NCBI GenBank assembly: GCA_903896925.1
Contig: CAITZM010000175.1
Location: 62,001-126,000 of the forward strand
DNA from: an uncultured Lentisphaerota bacterium
GTDB taxonomy: Bacteria > Verrucomicrobiota > Kiritimatiellia > CAIQIC01
DNA length: 64,000 bases
Direction: 5' to 3'
Shown here: piece by piece, positions 63,101-64,000 of the stretch
How the letters are laid out: each line of letters opens with the position of its first letter
Position numbering within the stretch: position 1 is the first letter of the stretch
Made by a program: the position numbers and the translations under genes
The notes under the pieces: generated by a model
The model's input: the letters and a program-made list of their open reading frames with translations, nothing else
Database searches by the model: none
Told to the model about the DNA's origin: nothing

Positions 63101-63454
63101 CCCGTCGAGCAGCCGCTGGCATGACCACACCTGGCCCGTCGTCTGGAATTGAAACACGATCTGCTTCTGCGGGGTCACTTCCATCACGCCGGAGGGGTTG
63201 TCATTGCGCTTGGAGTCGTACTTGTTGTTGTAGCAGAACAGCACGTTGCCGTTGGTCGTCACCTGCACATCGCGCGCCATCTCGGCGGGGAATTCCCACG
63301 TCACCTTGCCGCGCTCGTCATAGCGCTGGATCTTGCCGGTGGCTTCCGCGGTGTAGAAGACCGGCGGAAACGCCACGGGCGCCGGCGCGGCGCGCACACC
63401 CGCGCCGATCACCAGCGTGCCCGCCAACCACCCGGCCAAGTTTTTCAGGTTCAT
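60143..63454 (-). CDS. HzsA-related multihaem beta-propeller protein
   Basis: 1103 residues with a signal peptide (MNLKNLAGWLAGTLVIGAG). The first 300 residues are PQQ/WD-like propeller strands ('TGKIQRYDERGKVTWEF'), followed by PD40-type strands ('GGTEQFHLYKINSDGTGLKQ', 'EPSWLPDGGIVFVSSRC'). The C-terminal 400 residues carry three CXXCH haem motifs: 'GCIGCHEPR', 'HCISCHNPD' and 'RCLSCHGQAG'. This order matches the large HzsA-related family of Planctomycetes and Verrucomicrobia, named after hydrazine synthase alpha. Hydrazine synthesis is not implied, because the beta and gamma subunits are absent. It is likely a periplasmic redox protein. The start follows a clear AGAGGAG. Confidence 0.88.
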   Translation of the reverse strand: MNLKNLAGWLAGTLVIGAGVRAAPAPVAFPPVFYTAEATGKIQRYDERGKVTWEFPAEMARDVQVTTNGNVLFCYNNKYDSKRNDNPSGVMEVTPQKQIVFQFQTTGQVWSCQRLLDGRTLIGNASKAEVLLVNGKGAVEKTIHIQSAPGHSAMRHARFTPNGHVLVAEESAKAVREYDVEGKLVRELKTPFRPFSVAALPDGLIIVSGQTGIIAYNLANRVMWEVSAKDFPALGIRWFAGFQILESNRLLVCNAGGKVPLFALAPSKTNPRVLWSSGTNSLPMGHAASLTMPWLTLKPKTVTVPEDHALAARELDQHGVREIVFATRTQIAEGHWYANFGYYAPEDAHPCYGVGGRLVKLDLETGATQLLVDDVAGTVRDPAVHYDGRTIVFAWRKGGTEQFHLYKINSDGTGLKQLTDGQYDDIEPSWLPDGGIVFVSSRCKRWVNCWLTHVATIHRCDADGRNVQVLSANLEQDNTPWMLSDGRIAYQRWEYVDRSQVHYHHLWTMYPDGTSQMIFFGNMHPGSVFIDAKPIPNSDGIALINSPGHGGREHVGYLATVNVRKGPDEMAMLHNISAAPNIRDPFPLSTNAFLVATDREIRLYDAAGKSLQVYALPAEWADVTMHEPRPLLPHPLEMQIPTRTKPEQATGVLACMNVYQGRNMEGIKPGEIKKLLILESLPKPINYTGGMEPLTYGGSFTLERILGTVPVEADGSAYFELPALRACFFVALDEQGRSVKRMQSFCTVMPGERSGCIGCHEPRTATMDKIPAGGNTTLAMRRAPSRIAPVPGIPEVIDYSRDVQPIWNRHCISCHNPDKPSGHMLLTGDQGPMYSHSYVMLTLHRQVADGRNQPKSNYPPRALGDSASPLMQKLEPAHHDVKLSAGEKDMVRYWINSAATWPGTYAALGCGMVGGYTQNNLDRSDEKFAAVRNAAQALDRRCLSCHGQAGMQLPHSLSDEGNISFWMPNLGDPRIRFSRHIVFNLSRPEKSLLLLAPLAKAGGGWATNAPPADPKSAKKCPAVFANTNDPDYQLLLAGVQAGKAMLDSMTRFNMPNFTPRPAYLREMKRYGVLPPDFDPAKQKVDVYDLDRRYWESLWYQPAK

Positions 63455-63460
63455 AAACGG

Positions 63461-63467
63461 CTCCTCT
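63461..63467 (-). promoter_or_regulatory. Shine-Dalgarno site of the HzsA-related gene
   Basis: AGAGGAG on the minus strand, six bases before the ATG at 63454. It supports this start. Confidence 0.6.
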
Positions 63468-63747
63468 GACCCACGCAGAACAAACGAGTCGCGCGCTTAA
63501 AAATTGCAGGCCGACGCAGGCTTTTTCACTGCAGCGCGGCGACCGCGGCTTGGAGAGCCACGCGACCTTGTGTCAGCCCTGCTGGCGACCGCTCCAAAGG
63601 CGAAAATCAACGCGCCGTGAGCAGCAACAGAAGCGTACCGATCATGCGGCACAAGTACCGCAGCAAAAGCATGGCTATATACCAACTTGCTTGATCCCTA
63701 GACGCAGCGGCAGCAGTGGCTTTGGCGGCCTGGAGGGCCGCAGGAGG
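63468..63747 (+). other. Upstream region of the HzsA-related gene, nothing recognised
   Basis: No credible gene. A 62-codon minus-strand ORF (63497-63685) has no family signal or ribosome-binding site. No clear promoter for the minus-strand gene was identified. Confidence 0.4.
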
Positions 63748-63885
63748 GTAGCCGGTGGCGCAAGCCACCGGAAAATGATTTCAGCAAATTTATCCGCCCC
63801 GACAGGGGCGGCGGAATTCCGGCGCCCCTCCGGGGCGCATGGGTGGGGTGTTTGCGCGTGTCCGGTGGCTCGCGCCGCCGGCTAC
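63748..63885 (+). repeat. 138-bp compound inverted repeat
   Basis: Outer arms of 24 nt (63748-63771, starting GTAGCCGGTGGCGCAAGCC, and 63862-63885, its complement with two mismatches) enclose two smaller hairpins: CCGCCCC-GACA-GGGGCGG (63794-63811) and GCGCCCC-TCC-GGGGCGC (63822-63838). The nested layout is regular and non-coding. Confidence 0.6.
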
Positions 63886-63923
63886 CTTGCGTCGGCCCTG
63901 CCGGGTCTCTGGTCGCCCCTGGC

Positions 63924-64000
63924 TCAGGCTTGCGCCGCACCTGCATGGAGTTCCAACCCCAATGCTCCGACCACTTTCAAGATCGTGTCAAAGCCGGGGC
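63924..64000 (-). CDS. C-terminal fragment of a possible HigA/XRE-type antitoxin (cut by window edge)
   Basis: Only 24 codons are inside the window. The minus-strand frame reads 'PGFDTILKVVGALGLELHAG' then 'AAQA' and a TGA (63924-63926). The string 'DTILKVVxALGLxLxA' is the usual end of XRE-family addiction-module antidotes, in which the last helix precedes a short beta strand. The helix-turn-helix and any partner toxin would lie beyond the right edge. Too short for certainty. Confidence 0.5.
   Translation of the reverse strand, partial: PGFDTILKVVGALGLELHAGAAQA

Noticed and set aside
60143-63454. True hydrazine synthase (anammox)
   Set aside because: Only an HzsA-related architecture is present; HzsB and HzsC are absent and the family is widespread in non-anammox bacteria.
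1-64000. tRNA, rRNA or tmRNA genes
   Set aside because: No cloverleaf or conserved rRNA stretch was recognised by eye; a covariance-model scan would be needed to exclude short ones.

Overview
The window looks like a chromosome segment from a GC-rich anaerobe of the PVC superphylum, most likely Verrucomicrobiota or Kiritimatiellota. This rests on gene families: autotransporter-associated beta-strand repeats ending in a PEP-CTERM signal, Gloeo_Verruco (GloVer) tandem repeats, a golvesin/FAD-oxidoreductase fragment, an HzsA-related multihaem protein, a DUF6268-like outer-membrane protein, and many signal-peptide-bearing proteins of unknown function. A hydrogenase linked to heterodisulfide reductase points to anaerobic H2 metabolism. 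No rRNA, tRNA or CRISPR array was seen.

Layout. (1) 1-26.2 kb: one giant surface protein of at least 6585 residues, cut by the window's left edge. It is followed with an ATGA overlap by a GloVer/InlB-repeat/FG-GAP-like protein, and then by a secreted cyclophilin that carries nearly the same C-terminal module. (2) 26.3-29.7 kb: a TPR protein, a lipoprotein of the endonuclease/exonuclease/phosphatase fold, and two small secreted proteins on the minus strand. (3) 29.8-38.6 kb: a secreted glycoside hydrolase, a GT-C glycosyltransferase with a discoidin-like tail, a methyltransferase, an ArnD deformylase paired with a HAD phosphatase, and an outer-membrane protein. (4) 38.7-43.9 kb: a coupled operon of a chimeric golvesin/FAD-oxidoreductase remnant and two paralogous beta-propeller hydrolases, then a BNR-repeat protein. 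(5) 44.2-50.9 kb: a six-gene hdrC-hdrB-hdrA-mvhD-mvhG-mvhA operon encoding a predicted flavin-based electron-bifurcating [NiFe] hydrogenase/heterodisulfide reductase complex. (6) 50.9-58.6 kb: a repeat-rich spacer, a lipoprotein-type Asp/Glu racemase, a glycerophosphodiesterase, three secreted proteins of unknown function and RNase HI. (7) 58.6-64 kb: a decayed PEP-CTERM surface-protein gene, a doubtful small membrane protein, the HzsA-related protein and the last codons of an antitoxin-like gene.

Two themes run across the window. First, several genes have a sigma70-like -10 box ending only 6-8 nt before the start codon, which predicts leaderless or nearly leaderless mRNAs; other genes use clear AAGGAG sites. 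Second, the spacers hold related palindromes: 51-52 bp CTGTAGC...GCTACAG elements, 73-75 bp hairpins with 23-25 nt loops, and TTTTCCAA-N3-TTGGAA palindromes, one of which overlaps a promoter -35.

Limits. All functions are assigned by recognising motifs and families by eye. Starts were moved from the ORF-track positions where a signal peptide, a ribosome-binding site, promoter spacing or an ATGA overlap favoured a later codon. Residue numbers are approximate.
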